DNA from: G965276675 sp965276675
Lineage (GTDB): Bacteria; Acidobacteriota; Terriglobia; Terriglobales; Acidobacteriaceae
Assembly: GCA_965276675.1 (NCBI GenBank)
Contig: OZ255624.1
Span: 4,278,001 to 4,342,000 of the forward strand
Length of the DNA: 64,000 nucleotides
Direction of reading: 5' to 3'
A program made the position numbers and the translations under genes. Below the pieces are notes generated by a model. The model had not been told where the DNA came from, did no database searches, and was given only the letters and a program-made list of their open reading frames with translations. The first letter of the stretch is position 1. Every line of letters starts with the position of its first letter. Shown here piece by piece: positions 33,350 to 42,412 of the stretch.

Positions 33350-36300
33350 TTGCACCCTCGGCTTTCGCACCTATGTCTGTTGCAGATGCCGGGAGCAGCG
33401 TTCGGCGCACGTTGAAGCCAAGCGGCGCGGCCTGGAAACCCGCATCCTGCAGAAAGCGGGCCAGGAAATGAGTGCCCACCGCGTGGCCGTTAATCGAGGT
33501 GATAAGCAGGCCGCCGCGGTGATCGACCTCTCGCCGGCGCATCTCCTCCTGCGCCGTATGTACCAGGAACTGCGACATATCTCGCGCGCATTGCGAGCGT
33601 TCCGGCTCTTCGGGAGGTAAGAAGACCTGCAGATTGGGATTGCCCCGCCGCATGTACGCGACCAGCTCGCCGTTGCGGAGCACCGCGGTGGCGCCGACGC
33701 TGCGCGTGAGCGAGCGCGGCGCATTCTCTGGAGCGGCTCCGGACCCTGCATCGCCTTCCACCATATCGGCATCTGCCATCGCTGGCCATTTGAGCACCGA
33801 TCCATATGGATTTGCCGGATCGGTTGCGGCGATCGCGACCATCTCCGGCTTCTCCGGCTGGGCGTTGTTGCGCAGCGAGCGTAGCAGGTCCACGGCGGCG
33901 GGAAGGGCAAACTGCGTCGCGCCGAGACCGGCTACAAAGTAGCCGCGGCGCACGCGCCCACTCTCTTCCAGCGCCTTGAAGACGTCGTAGACAGCGCTGA
34001 ATCCGCCGGGCAGGTTCTCCTGCGCCACGGACTCACGTGTGACCAGGCCATACCGCGCCAGCAATTGATTCGCGATGGCGTGGCTCCACTCGGTTGCAGC
34101 CGCTGCAGTGGCTTCGGGCGGTGGCACCAGCGTCCAGCGTCCCTGCGCACTCGGCGGGGTGGTGCGACGCGACCGGAATGACGGCAGATTGTGCTGGCGC
34201 TTTGGCTGGCGCACGGAGGACGGTTTGGTGACGTATGCGCGCAAAGCGTGAAAGGTGTCGTTGGTCACCAGCCCGCGCCACACCAGGCTCCAGAGCGCGT
34301 CGAGCGTCTCTCCCGGATAGCCGCCGCCGGTCGCATCGAGCAGCTGAGCGAAGAAAGCCGCACCGCCGCGCCGGAGCTGCTCCAAGAGCGCCTCTTCACG
34401 GGGAGAGAGCGGCGCATCTTGAACTGAGGTCTGGGCGGAAGTGCGCTGCGGCGGCAGCAGTGTCGTCAGCCGGTCTGCCAGGTAAAGCGCTACCCGGCCA
34501 TCGTGCTCGCCGAGTGCATCCAGCCCGACCCAGACCACCTCACCCGCGGCAATAAGCGTGTCGAGATCGCCGGGAGAGTAATTCATGAGTCGCGACGGCA
34601 GGATGGACGTTTCGATGAGTGAGGCTGGGAGCGGCGTTCCTTGAAGGTTTTCGATCGTGTCCAGCAGCGAATCCAGGCCGCGCCGCCGCTGCAGGACGCC
34701 CTGCCAATGCGTGTTTAGCCGGGCCAGCATATGTTGCTCGACCGGCTCTACTTCCTTACGTAACCGTGCCAGTGACTTGCGGCGGATCAGCCGCAAGACC
34801 TCTGCGTCACACCACTCGCGATGCACTCCACCCGGCCGGAAACCACCCTCGACTATGCGACCATCGAGCAACAGCTCACGCAATGCGGCCTCGGTCTGCG
34901 CAGTGTCCAGATCGAAGCGCTTCACCACCTCGCCTAAGGTGAACGGACCGTGCGTGCGGGCATAACGCCGCACCAACTCCAGAATCGGCTTAGCGACGGT
35001 CGAGAGCAATGCCTTCGGCAAACCGGGAGGCAGCGGAATGCCGAGTGCGTCACGGTAGCGTCCGGCATCTTCGGCAGCGATGAGGCGCTTCTCGCCCGCA
35101 ATCTTGATCTCCAGTATCCGTTTGGCGCGCAGCAGCCGCTCGGTGTGGATTGCAAGATCGAGAGAGACGAGCCGCCGCAGAAGCTCGGCACGACTCAGAT
35201 CGCCGAGCCGCAACAGCAGATCGTGAATGCCGTCCGCCGAGCGCGCCTTGAGCGTGTCAGTGAGCGACTGGAGCTGCTCTTCCACTTCGGCGATGGCATC
35301 GGCATCGAGCAGTTCGCGCAGATCAGCGTCGCCCAGCAACTCTCGCAGCTGCTCCTGATCGATAGAGAGTGCCTGGGCGCGCCGTTCGGCAAGCGGGGCA
35401 TCGCCGTCATAGATGTAGTTCGCAACGTAGCTGAAGAGCAATGAAGAGGCGAAGGGCGAGGGCGTGCGGGAATCAGCAACGTGCACGCGGATGCTGCGCG
35501 AACCGACCGCGCGCAGGATCTCGAGGAACGCCGGCATGTCAAAGACATCCCGCATGCACTCGCGATATGCCTCGAGCAGGATGGGGAACGCGGGATACCG
35601 AGACGCAACGGAAAGCAAGTCATAGGCGCGTTTGCGCTGCTGCCACAGCGGAGCCCGACCCTGGGCGCGGCGGCGCGGCAGCAACAAAGCGCGCGCGGCG
35701 CTCTCGCGAAACTTAGCCGCGAACATGGCTGTCGACCCGAGCTGTCGCAATACCAGATCCGTGGCCTCCGCGGGATCGAGCAGGATGGTGTCGGCATCGG
35801 GCGCCGTGTCCGTATCCGGAAAGCGCAATACGAAACCATCATCGGCCCACATGGTCTCGACCTCGGGGCCACCGGCGGCGCGCAGACGTCCGCTGATCGC
35901 CATAGCCCAGGGCGCGTGGACGCGGTTGCCAAAGGGTGTCAGCACGCAGACACGCCAGTCGCCCAGCTCGTCGCGTACGCGCTCGATGACGATGGTTCGG
36001 TCATCTGGCACAGCCGTGGTGGCTAATTCCTGATCCGCGAGAAAGCGGATGAGATTCTCCGCCGCCAAGGGGTCCAGATCGTGTTCACGTGTCAATCTGC
36101 TGAGCGCGACGTTGCGCGGCAGTTCGCGCAGCTCGCGCACCAGCGCACCGATCCTGCGCCCAAACTCGAGCGGCCTGCCCGCGGCATCACCGTGCCAGAA
36201 AGGCATCTTGCCCGGCTCGCCGGGCGCGGGCGAGACCAGTACGCGGTCCTGCGTAATCTCGTCGATGCGCCACGTTGTCGCGCCGAGGATGAATGTGTCG

Positions 36301-38210
36301 CCGGTGCGGCTCTCGAAGATCATCTCCTCATCGAGCTCGCCGACGCGCACGGGCTTGCCTTCGGTGCCGGAGAGAAAGACGCCGTAGGTGCCGCGATCCG
36401 GGATGGTGCCGCCGTTCAGGATCGCCAGCATCTTTGAGCCTTCGCGCGGAGTCACGATGTCGCGCACGCGATCCCAAGTGACGCGGGGGCGCAGCTCCGC
36501 AAACTCATCGGAAGGATAGCGGCCTGCCAATAGGTCCAGCACACCCTCAAACGCTGTGCGGCTGAGCTCGGCGAAGGGTGCTGAGCTGCGCACGATGCCG
36601 TATAGATCGTCCACGGTGATTTCGGCTGGCGGTAGCGGCTCCTTTTTCGTATGTCGCGCCAACGTAACACGCGGCGGCTGCGCGACGGTGGCGACCATCT
36701 GCTGAGCGAGCACGTCGAGCGGGTTGCGGAGGAATCGCGTCAACTCAACCAGGCCCTCGTGCATCGCTTTAGTCACGGCAGCGCAGGCCACCAGGTCCGC
36801 GCGATACTTGGGGAAGATGATGCCCTCACTCGCGGCGCCGACCTGATGCCCGGAACGGCCGATGCGCTGCATGCCGCTCGCGACCGAGGGTGGCGCTTCA
36901 ATCTGAATGACCAGGTCGACCGCGCCCATATCGATGCCCAGCTCGAGCGACGACGTGCAGACCAGCGCGCGAATCTGTCCAGCCTTCAGAAGCTCTTCAA
37001 TCTCCGAACGCTGCGAGGCGGCCAGCGAGCCGTGGTGCGCGCGCGCGATCGGTTCATTGGCCAGCTCGTTCAGGGCGCCAGCAAGGCGCTCCGCCACACG
37101 ACGGCTGTTGACGAAGATCAGCGTGGACTGCCGCTCACGCACAACTTCCAGGAGCCGGGGATGGATGGCGCTCCAGATTGAGGTCCGCTTGGGTCCCTGC
37201 GAGGCTGCGCCGCTCGGCAGCTCCTGTGGTTGCCCCAGCCGCGCCATATCTTCGACCGGAACCTCGATGCGCAGCTCCAGCCGCTTGGGCTCGCTGGCAT
37301 TCACGATGGTGACCGGGCGGAAGCGCACGGCCTGCTCTTCCCGCGCGGCGGCCGAGGCAGCAGATTCATCGCTGGTCCACTGCGTCTCCATCTGGGCTGC
37401 CAAATCCTCCGCGGGTTGGGCGGAGATCGTTTCTGCAACTTCCTTGGTTACATTACCGTCGGCACCGGCCAGGAAGTGCGCCACCTCTTCGAGCGGCCGC
37501 TGCGTGGCCGAGAGCCCGATGCGCTGAAACGGACGGTCCGTAATGGCCAGCAGGCGCTCAAGTGAGAGGGCCAGATGTGCACCACGCTTGGTTGGTACGA
37601 GCGCGTGAATCTCATCGATAATCACGGTGTCAACGCCGCGCAACGCACGCGACGCGTCCGAAGTGAGCATCAGGTACAGCGACTCCGGCGTGGTGATTAG
37701 GATCTCTGCTGGGTGCCGCCGGAAGCGGGCGCGCTCCTTCTGCGGGGTATCTCCGGTGCGAACGCTGATCTCTGGCTCGCGCACCGGCACACCGGCACGA
37801 CGCGCCATATTTACAATGCCGGCGAGCGGTGAGCGCAGGTTGCGCTCCACATCGACGGCCAGCGCCTTGAGCGGGCTGATGTAGAGGACGCGGCAGGCCT
37901 CCTCCGCATTCGAAGCAGGTTCGAGCATGAGTCGATTGAGACACCAAAGAAAAGCAGTGAGCGTTTTACCGGTTCCCGTGGGCGCAAGAATGAGCGTGTG
38001 TTCGCCTCGTGCGATTGCTGGCCAGCCGAGTGTCTGTGGTGACGTTGGCCGGTCAAAGACGGCGCGGAACCACTCCGCTGTCACAGGATGAAAGAGAGAG
38101 AGTGCGTCCGCTTGCTTCGTTTCAAGAGCATTGCCCGTCTTTCCGGATGCTTCTTGAGCCGCGCCGCCCGGTGCCTTTTTCTTGCTCGAAGTGATTCGCT
38201 TTTCTGCCAT
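33333..38210 (-). CDS. lhr: Large helicase-related ATP-dependent helicase Lhr
   Basis: 1625 residues, the usual size of full-length Lhr. Superfamily 2 motifs: Walker A 'LILAPTGTGKTLTAFLWCLNRL', DEIH in 'VDTVIIDEIHALVPTKRGAHLALSLERL', 'GLSATQRPLEEVA', 'LIFVNSRRVAERLAGAL', and motif VI 'QRIGRSGHQVGA'. Long Lhr winged-helix and C-terminal parts follow. Lhr unwinds 3'-tailed DNA and RNA:DNA hybrids and is tied to DNA repair. The downstream nei gene supports a repair role. The last residues IEHLS are encoded by the end of a palindromic element. Confidence 0.96.
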   Translation of the reverse strand: MAEKRITSSKKKAPGGAAQEASGKTGNALETKQADALSLFHPVTAEWFRAVFDRPTSPQTLGWPAIARGEHTLILAPTGTGKTLTAFLWCLNRLMLEPASNAEEACRVLYISPLKALAVDVERNLRSPLAGIVNMARRAGVPVREPEISVRTGDTPQKERARFRRHPAEILITTPESLYLMLTSDASRALRGVDTVIIDEIHALVPTKRGAHLALSLERLLAITDRPFQRIGLSATQRPLEEVAHFLAGADGNVTKEVAETISAQPAEDLAAQMETQWTSDESAASAAAREEQAVRFRPVTIVNASEPKRLELRIEVPVEDMARLGQPQELPSGAASQGPKRTSIWSAIHPRLLEVVRERQSTLIFVNSRRVAERLAGALNELANEPIARAHHGSLAASQRSEIEELLKAGQIRALVCTSSLELGIDMGAVDLVIQIEAPPSVASGMQRIGRSGHQVGAASEGIIFPKYRADLVACAAVTKAMHEGLVELTRFLRNPLDVLAQQMVATVAQPPRVTLARHTKKEPLPPAEITVDDLYGIVRSSAPFAELSRTAFEGVLDLLAGRYPSDEFAELRPRVTWDRVRDIVTPREGSKMLAILNGGTIPDRGTYGVFLSGTEGKPVRVGELDEEMIFESRTGDTFILGATTWRIDEITQDRVLVSPAPGEPGKMPFWHGDAAGRPLEFGRRIGALVRELRELPRNVALSRLTREHDLDPLAAENLIRFLADQELATTAVPDDRTIVIERVRDELGDWRVCVLTPFGNRVHAPWAMAISGRLRAAGGPEVETMWADDGFVLRFPDTDTAPDADTILLDPAEATDLVLRQLGSTAMFAAKFRESAARALLLPRRRAQGRAPLWQQRKRAYDLLSVASRYPAFPILLEAYRECMRDVFDMPAFLEILRAVGSRSIRVHVADSRTPSPFASSLLFSYVANYIYDGDAPLAERRAQALSIDQEQLRELLGDADLRELLDADAIAEVEEQLQSLTDTLKARSADGIHDLLLRLGDLSRAELLRRLVSLDLAIHTERLLRAKRILEIKIAGEKRLIAAEDAGRYRDALGIPLPPGLPKALLSTVAKPILELVRRYARTHGPFTLGEVVKRFDLDTAQTEAALRELLLDGRIVEGGFRPGGVHREWCDAEVLRLIRRKSLARLRKEVEPVEQHMLARLNTHWQGVLQRRRGLDSLLDTIENLQGTPLPASLIETSILPSRLMNYSPGDLDTLIAAGEVVWVGLDALGEHDGRVALYLADRLTTLLPPQRTSAQTSVQDAPLSPREEALLEQLRRGGAAFFAQLLDATGGGYPGETLDALWSLVWRGLVTNDTFHALRAYVTKPSSVRQPKRQHNLPSFRSRRTTPPSAQGRWTLVPPPEATAAAATEWSHAIANQLLARYGLVTRESVAQENLPGGFSAVYDVFKALEESGRVRRGYFVAGLGATQFALPAAVDLLRSLRNNAQPEKPEMVAIAATDPANPYGSVLKWPAMADADMVEGDAGSGAAPENAPRSLTRSVGATAVLRNGELVAYMRRGNPNLQVFLPPEEPERSQCARDMSQFLVHTAQEEMRRREVDHRGGLLITSINGHAVGTHFLARFLQDAGFQAAPLGFNVRRTLLPASATDIGAKAEGAIEHLS

Positions 38211-38348
38211 CGGCTCCAGCTCTCAGAGTACGCTGTTCGGCAGTGGGATGGGCGATCCAACGAGGTGCTTTCGCCCTCATCAACGCTCTGAACAACACGC
38301 TCTCAACGGAGCGGCCAATCGGAGGGTGCGAGAGCGTTCCCGAGCGAT

Positions 38349-39587
38349 TTACCGAAGCAGAACACCCACGATCGATGCCGACATCAGGTTCGCCATAGTG
38401 CCGGCGAGCATCGCGCGCAGGCCCAGCCGCGCCAGATCATTGCGGCGGTTGGGAGCGAGCGCGCCGATGCCGCCAATCTGTATCCCGATCGAGCTGATGT
38501 TGGCAAAGCCGCAGAGAGCGTAGGTCGCGATGGTGAAGGAGCGTGCATCAAGTAATCCCTTCTGCGCGCCAAGTATGGAGAAGGCGACCAGCTCGTTGAC
38601 GACCATGCGCGTGCCGAGCAGGTTGCCAACAAGGGATGTGGAGTGCCAGGGTATGCCGATGATCCAGGCGACGGGCGCGAAGAAGAAGCCGAGCACCTGG
38701 TTGAGGCTGGAAGGAAACGGGATGCCGTGAGTGCCGAGCCAGCCGTGCAGCCCGCCAAAGATGCCGTTGACCAGCGCCACGAGTGCGATAAACGAGATCA
38801 GCATGATGCCGACGTTGAAGGCGAGACGGCCGCCGTCGATGGTGCCGCGAGCGATCGCGCCAAGCAGGTTCTCGCTGCGGTGTTCCTCGTCCCGTGGCAT
38901 CTGAACACGGCCAAGCGTCGCAGGCAGCTGCGTCTCCGGCACCAGCATCTTCGAGATCAACACAGTGCCCGGCGCGGTCATAATGACGGCGGCGAGCAGA
39001 TGCTTGGCCTCGATCCCGTACAGGATGTACGCGGCCATGATGCCGCCCGAGACATGCGCCATGCCGCTCGTCATAATGGTCATCAGCTCCGAGCGGGTCG
39101 CATCCGGCAGAAACGGACGGATGGAGAGTGGAGCTTCTGTCTGACCCATGAAGATGCTGGCCGCGACGTTCAGCGACTCCGCTCCGCTGATGCGCATGGT
39201 GATTTGCATGATCGAGGCAAAGGCACGGATGATGAGTTGCATGACGCCGATGTGATAGAGCACGGCAAAGAATGCCGAGATGAAGATGATCGTCGGAAGC
39301 ACCTGAAAGGCAAAGACGGAGCCGAAGCTGGAATGCTGTTTGCCAAGCGCGCCAAAGACGAATTCGGACCCAGCGTAGGCATAGCTGAGCAGGCGATTGA
39401 TACCTTCGCCGGCGCGCGCCAGTAGATCGCGTCCGATGCTCGAGCGCAGCACGATAAACGCGAATAAGAGCTGTAAGCCAAGTCCCCAGAGAACGGTGCG
39501 CCAGCGAATCGCCCGGCGATCTGTAGAAAAGATCCATGCCAGAAGCAGCATGCAGAACAGACCGAGCAGTCCGGTGAATCGTCCCAA
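38349..39587 (-). CDS. nupC: Concentrative nucleoside transporter, NupC type
   Basis: 412 residues, TTG start with AGGAG at six bases. Many helices. 'VLPTIIFISAFFAVLYHIGVMQLI', 'ESLNVAASIFMGQTEAPLSIRPFL' and 'MTIMTSGMAHVSGGIMAAYI' are CNT signatures (the QTEAP and SGG-type loops), as is 'ALCGFANISSIGIQIGGIGAL'. It imports nucleosides with H+ or Na+. It is the third gene of a cdd-deoA-nupC operon, feeding the two enzymes. Confidence 0.94.
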   Translation of the reverse strand: MGRFTGLLGLFCMLLLAWIFSTDRRAIRWRTVLWGLGLQLLFAFIVLRSSIGRDLLARAGEGINRLLSYAYAGSEFVFGALGKQHSSFGSVFAFQVLPTIIFISAFFAVLYHIGVMQLIIRAFASIMQITMRISGAESLNVAASIFMGQTEAPLSIRPFLPDATRSELMTIMTSGMAHVSGGIMAAYILYGIEAKHLLAAVIMTAPGTVLISKMLVPETQLPATLGRVQMPRDEEHRSENLLGAIARGTIDGGRLAFNVGIMLISFIALVALVNGIFGGLHGWLGTHGIPFPSSLNQVLGFFFAPVAWIIGIPWHSTSLVGNLLGTRMVVNELVAFSILGAQKGLLDARSFTIATYALCGFANISSIGIQIGGIGALAPNRRNDLARLGLRAMLAGTMANLMSASIVGVLLR

Positions 39588-39616
39588 TCGTTGCTCCTAA
39601 CGTCCCCGCATTTTGC

Positions 39617-41020
39617 TCATGGTACGCTCACGCCTGCAGGTGTTGTAGCGGCGATCATATCTGCAGTAACGACTTCGAAGACAAGCTGCTGATCTGGACC
39701 AGGGTCATCCGTGATGCGGATCGCTTGCCGTAGCAGATGCTCGGGTTCAGCGAGCCTTCCCTCTTCATCTGCGAACAGCGTGAACAGCGGATCTCCAACA
39801 CGCACGACCGCGCCGCACTTCACGTGCATCTCCACTCCAGCATGAGCGGCGACCGGCTCCCCTGCTCGCTCGCGTCCTGCACCGAGGCGCTGCACTGCCC
39901 ACCCGATCGCTTCGCAATCCATGCCAGAGATGTAGCCCGCGCGATCTGCATGGAGCACGCGCCGCGCACCCGGCCGGTGAAAACTTTGAAGATTATCGAA
40001 AACCGTGATGTCACCGCCCTGAGCTTCCACCATATTGCGAAAGGTCTTCAGCGCCTCGCCTGATGTGAGCGCGGCTTCGGCGGCTTGACGGCCGGCCTCC
40101 GCGCTCTCCGCTTTGCCACCTAGGAAGATCATCCATCCGGCTAGAATCAACGAGAGCTCGCGCAAATCTTCACTGAGCGGATTACGGTCACCCTGGAGTA
40201 GCTCGACCGACTCCTGAACCTCAACCCAGTTGCCGCAGAACCGGCCAAGCGGCTGGTCCATATTCGTCAGCAGCGCAACCGTGCGCGTTCCTGCCCGCTC
40301 CCCGGTTTCTACCATGAGCTGCGCTAGTTCTCGCGCGGCACTGCGATCTTTGAGGAATGCGCCTGATCCGGTCTTTACATCGAGCACCAGCGCATGGAGG
40401 CCCTCGGCGAGCTTCTTGCTCATGATGGATGCGCAGATCAGATACGGGTTTTCCACTGCGCCAATGTGGTCACGCAGGGCATACAGAACGCGATCAGCGG
40501 GTACTAGCGCGGGCGACTGACCCACCATGCATGCTCCAATCGTCGCCAGCAGGCGCTCCATCTCAGGAAGCGAGAGCTGCGTGCGAAAACCGGGAATGCT
40601 TTCTAGCTTATCGAGCGTGCCGCCGGTATGCCCCAGGCCGCGACCGCTGATCATAGGCACACGCAAACCCGCCGCCGCAACAATCGGGGCTATGAGCAAG
40701 GATGTTTTGTCACCCACGCCACCGGTGGAGTGCTTGTCGACCATCCTAGACCCGGAGGTGACGAACGCGAGCTGCTCGCCGGAGTCACGCATGGCGGTTG
40801 TGAGGGCTTGCAGTTCTTCGGAAGTGAAGCCGCGTATAAACGCAGCCATAAGCCATGCGGCAAGCTGGGCTTCGTCGACGGTCAGGCTTCCGTCGTCTCC
40901 GGCGCCTAACGCGACGGCGCCGGCCACCATGAACTGGATCTCAGCAGTGGTAAGCGGATGTCCATCCCGCTTTTTGCGGATGATATCGACTGCGTGCAGG
41001 GATGGAGGTGTACCTGTCAT
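39617..41020 (-). CDS. deoA: Pyrimidine-nucleoside/thymidine phosphorylase
   Basis: 467 residues. The signature 'SGRGLGHTGGTLDKLESIPGF' and N-terminal 'DIIRKKRDGHPLTTAEIQFMVAGA' are clear, as is 'VDKHSTGGVGDKTSLLIAPIVAAAGL' (phosphate site). It splits thymidine, deoxyuridine or uridine with phosphate to base and sugar-1-phosphate. Its ATG overlaps the ancestral cdd stop (ATGA), and nupC follows after 29 bases, so the three genes form one salvage operon. Confidence 0.95.
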   Translation of the reverse strand: MTGTPPSLHAVDIIRKKRDGHPLTTAEIQFMVAGAVALGAGDDGSLTVDEAQLAAWLMAAFIRGFTSEELQALTTAMRDSGEQLAFVTSGSRMVDKHSTGGVGDKTSLLIAPIVAAAGLRVPMISGRGLGHTGGTLDKLESIPGFRTQLSLPEMERLLATIGACMVGQSPALVPADRVLYALRDHIGAVENPYLICASIMSKKLAEGLHALVLDVKTGSGAFLKDRSAARELAQLMVETGERAGTRTVALLTNMDQPLGRFCGNWVEVQESVELLQGDRNPLSEDLRELSLILAGWMIFLGGKAESAEAGRQAAEAALTSGEALKTFRNMVEAQGGDITVFDNLQSFHRPGARRVLHADRAGYISGMDCEAIGWAVQRLGAGRERAGEPVAAHAGVEMHVKCGAVVRVGDPLFTLFADEEGRLAEPEHLLRQAIRITDDPGPDQQLVFEVVTADMIAATTPAGVSVP

Positions 41021-41438
41021 TGAGAGAGATGAAAGCTGAACGGGAGCAGCTCCCCAAAGCGTCGAACTTCATCAATCTGTCTGTCCTGTGCGTGGCCAGC
41101 AAAGATGACTGCGGCATCGTTGCTCATGATTCTGCCAACACTTGCAGGCAAGCGCCGCAGGGCGGACTGGAGACACCGCTTAGGTTCGTTATCGCGATGG
41201 CTCCGATGCGCAGAGCTGGACCGTACTCGGCGACTGCTCGAACCACTGCCGAACGCTCAGCACAGATCGTGAGACCGTAGGAGGCATTTTCAACGTTGCT
41301 GCCGGAGACGACCTCGCCTGTGGTGAGCAGAATGGCAGCACCCACGCGGAACTGAGAATAGGGCGCGTATGCGTTGCTCGCCGCGCTCGTAGCGGTGCGC
41401 TGAAGTTCGGCAATCTGTTTTGGGAGGAGTCGAGACAT
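41017..41438 (-). pseudogene. cdd: Cytidine deaminase with a one-base frameshift
   Basis: The first 104 codons encode 'APYSQFRVGAAILLTTGEVVSGSNVENASYGLTICAERSAVV' (zinc and catalytic residues CAE) and 'PPCGACLQVLAE', then stop at 41124-41126. In the next frame the DNA reads on without a stop as NDAAVIFAGHAQDRQIDEV then RRFGELLPFSFHLSQ, the normal Cdd C-terminus, and ends in a TGA that overlaps the deoA ATG (ATGA). A single lost base near 41123-41130 explains everything. The truncated product keeps all zinc ligands but lacks about 35 residues needed for the tetramer, so it is probably inactive; a sequencing error would give the same picture. Confidence 0.88.
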
Positions 41439-41533
41439 TCGACTCTGAGGCTAAAGCGCCTTGAGCGGGACCGCAAGTATGGGTGCGAGCAGGTGACTTA
41501 TATGTTCGGAGGTTGAGGACTTTTCGATAGTGC

Positions 41534-41562
41534 ACTCATGGCCGGTCAATCCGGCCATGAGT
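41534..41562 (-). terminator. 12-bp hairpin between cdd and the His-rich gene
   Basis: Arms ACTCATGGCCGG and CCGGCCATGAGT are exact reverse complements with loop TCAAT. It lies 14 bases beyond the stop of the His-rich gene on the minus strand and upstream of cdd. There is no T-run, so it is either a factor-assisted terminator or a different structured site. Confidence 0.5.
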
Positions 41563-41575
41563 CTGCCACCCAACG

Positions 41576-41770
41576 CTACTTCTTTGCAGTTGACTTCGTG
41601 TGCGCGTCGGTCGAGTGCTTATGTGCATTAGTGGAGTGCTCATGCGCCTTTGTCGAGTGCTCGGTCGCCGTTGCGTGGTCACCTTTCCCGTGGTGCTCCG
41701 CTGCCTTACGATGTGACTGCGCGGCACTCTCATGATGCTCGGCTGCTTTTGTGTGTGCTTCCTTTGGCAT
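41576..41770 (-). CDS. Small His/Ala/Lys-rich protein
   Basis: 64 residues: 13 His, many Ala, Lys, Ser and Thr, arranged in seven-residue-like repeats such as 'KAAEHHESAAQSHRKAAEHH' and 'STKAHEHSTNAHKHSTDAH'. The pattern predicts one long helix with a His face. Similar short AAEHHE/KAHEHS proteins occur widely in environmental proteobacteria and acidobacteria and are unannotated. It could bind metal or act as a stress-protective hydrophilic protein; this is inference. It is next to a CsbD-like gene, also of stress type. Confidence 0.7.
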   Translation of the reverse strand: MPKEAHTKAAEHHESAAQSHRKAAEHHGKGDHATATEHSTKAHEHSTNAHKHSTDAHTKSTAKK

Positions 41771-41961
41771 AGTTCCTCTTTTCTTGGGACAACGTGGTCC
41801 CTGCCATTCTGAGTCACCCCGTGCACATGTGGTTGCCCAGGGCTGCGGGCGAGATGCATTCGGAGTTGGGTTGTGTCAATCTGGGGCTGCAAGTCTCACC
41901 TTACACGCGAAGAATAGTAGCCGGTCGTGGCCTGAAAAATGCCGCAGCTACTTCGGACAAA

Positions 41962-42249
41962 TTAGCGGGAGGCGTCGTTAACGGCGGTGTTGATAACATC
42001 CGCTGCTTTTCCGACAGTGTCCTTGACGGCTCCCTTGGCCTGATCCAGCGCCCCTTCGTTCGCCAGGTGGTCGCTCCCAAAGGTCTCGCCCACGCCTTGC
42101 TTCAGGCTTCCGATGGCCTGATCAAGTTTGCCGGATGCCCTGTTCTGCGCACCCCAGGAGGTGCTTGGCGCCGGCTCGTTCATCTGATCTCTTAAGATCA
42201 GCCAAGCCGCGACGCCAACACCTATGCTGATGAACCAAAATTTCTTCAT
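41962..42249 (-). CDS. CsbD-like protein with N-terminal membrane helix
   Basis: 95 residues from the ATG preceded by GGAG at eight bases; an earlier in-frame start lacks support. One N-terminal helix 'KKFWFISIGVGVAAWLIL', then a hydrophilic helical part 'ASGKLDQAIGSLKQGVGETFGSDHLANEGALDQAKGAVKDTVGKAADV', which has the CsbD/YjbJ rhythm (Gx2-KQxxG-x-xx-GD-x-L-x-x-EG-x-x-D-x-x-x-G). CsbD-type proteins are general-stress proteins of unknown mechanism. Anchoring in the membrane is unusual for the family. Confidence 0.75.
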   Translation of the reverse strand: MKKFWFISIGVGVAAWLILRDQMNEPAPSTSWGAQNRASGKLDQAIGSLKQGVGETFGSDHLANEGALDQAKGAVKDTVGKAADVINTAVNDASR

Positions 42250-42412
42250 ACGTTGCTCTCCTTCGCTCTGACAAGTGCTGAGCACCTGAATAGAAGTTGG
42301 GATGCAAAAGCGCGCAAGCGAGATGGGGCTCTGTCACCTGCTTCAGGACGAACATATCCCAGAGAAAGCGGTGTCCACACACGCAGGGTCAGCTCTTTCG
42401 CCGCTTTGCACA

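Noticed and set aside
41100..41140. Programmed frameshift in cdd
   Set aside because: No slippery heptamer or downstream structure at the break; a simple one-base loss is enough.
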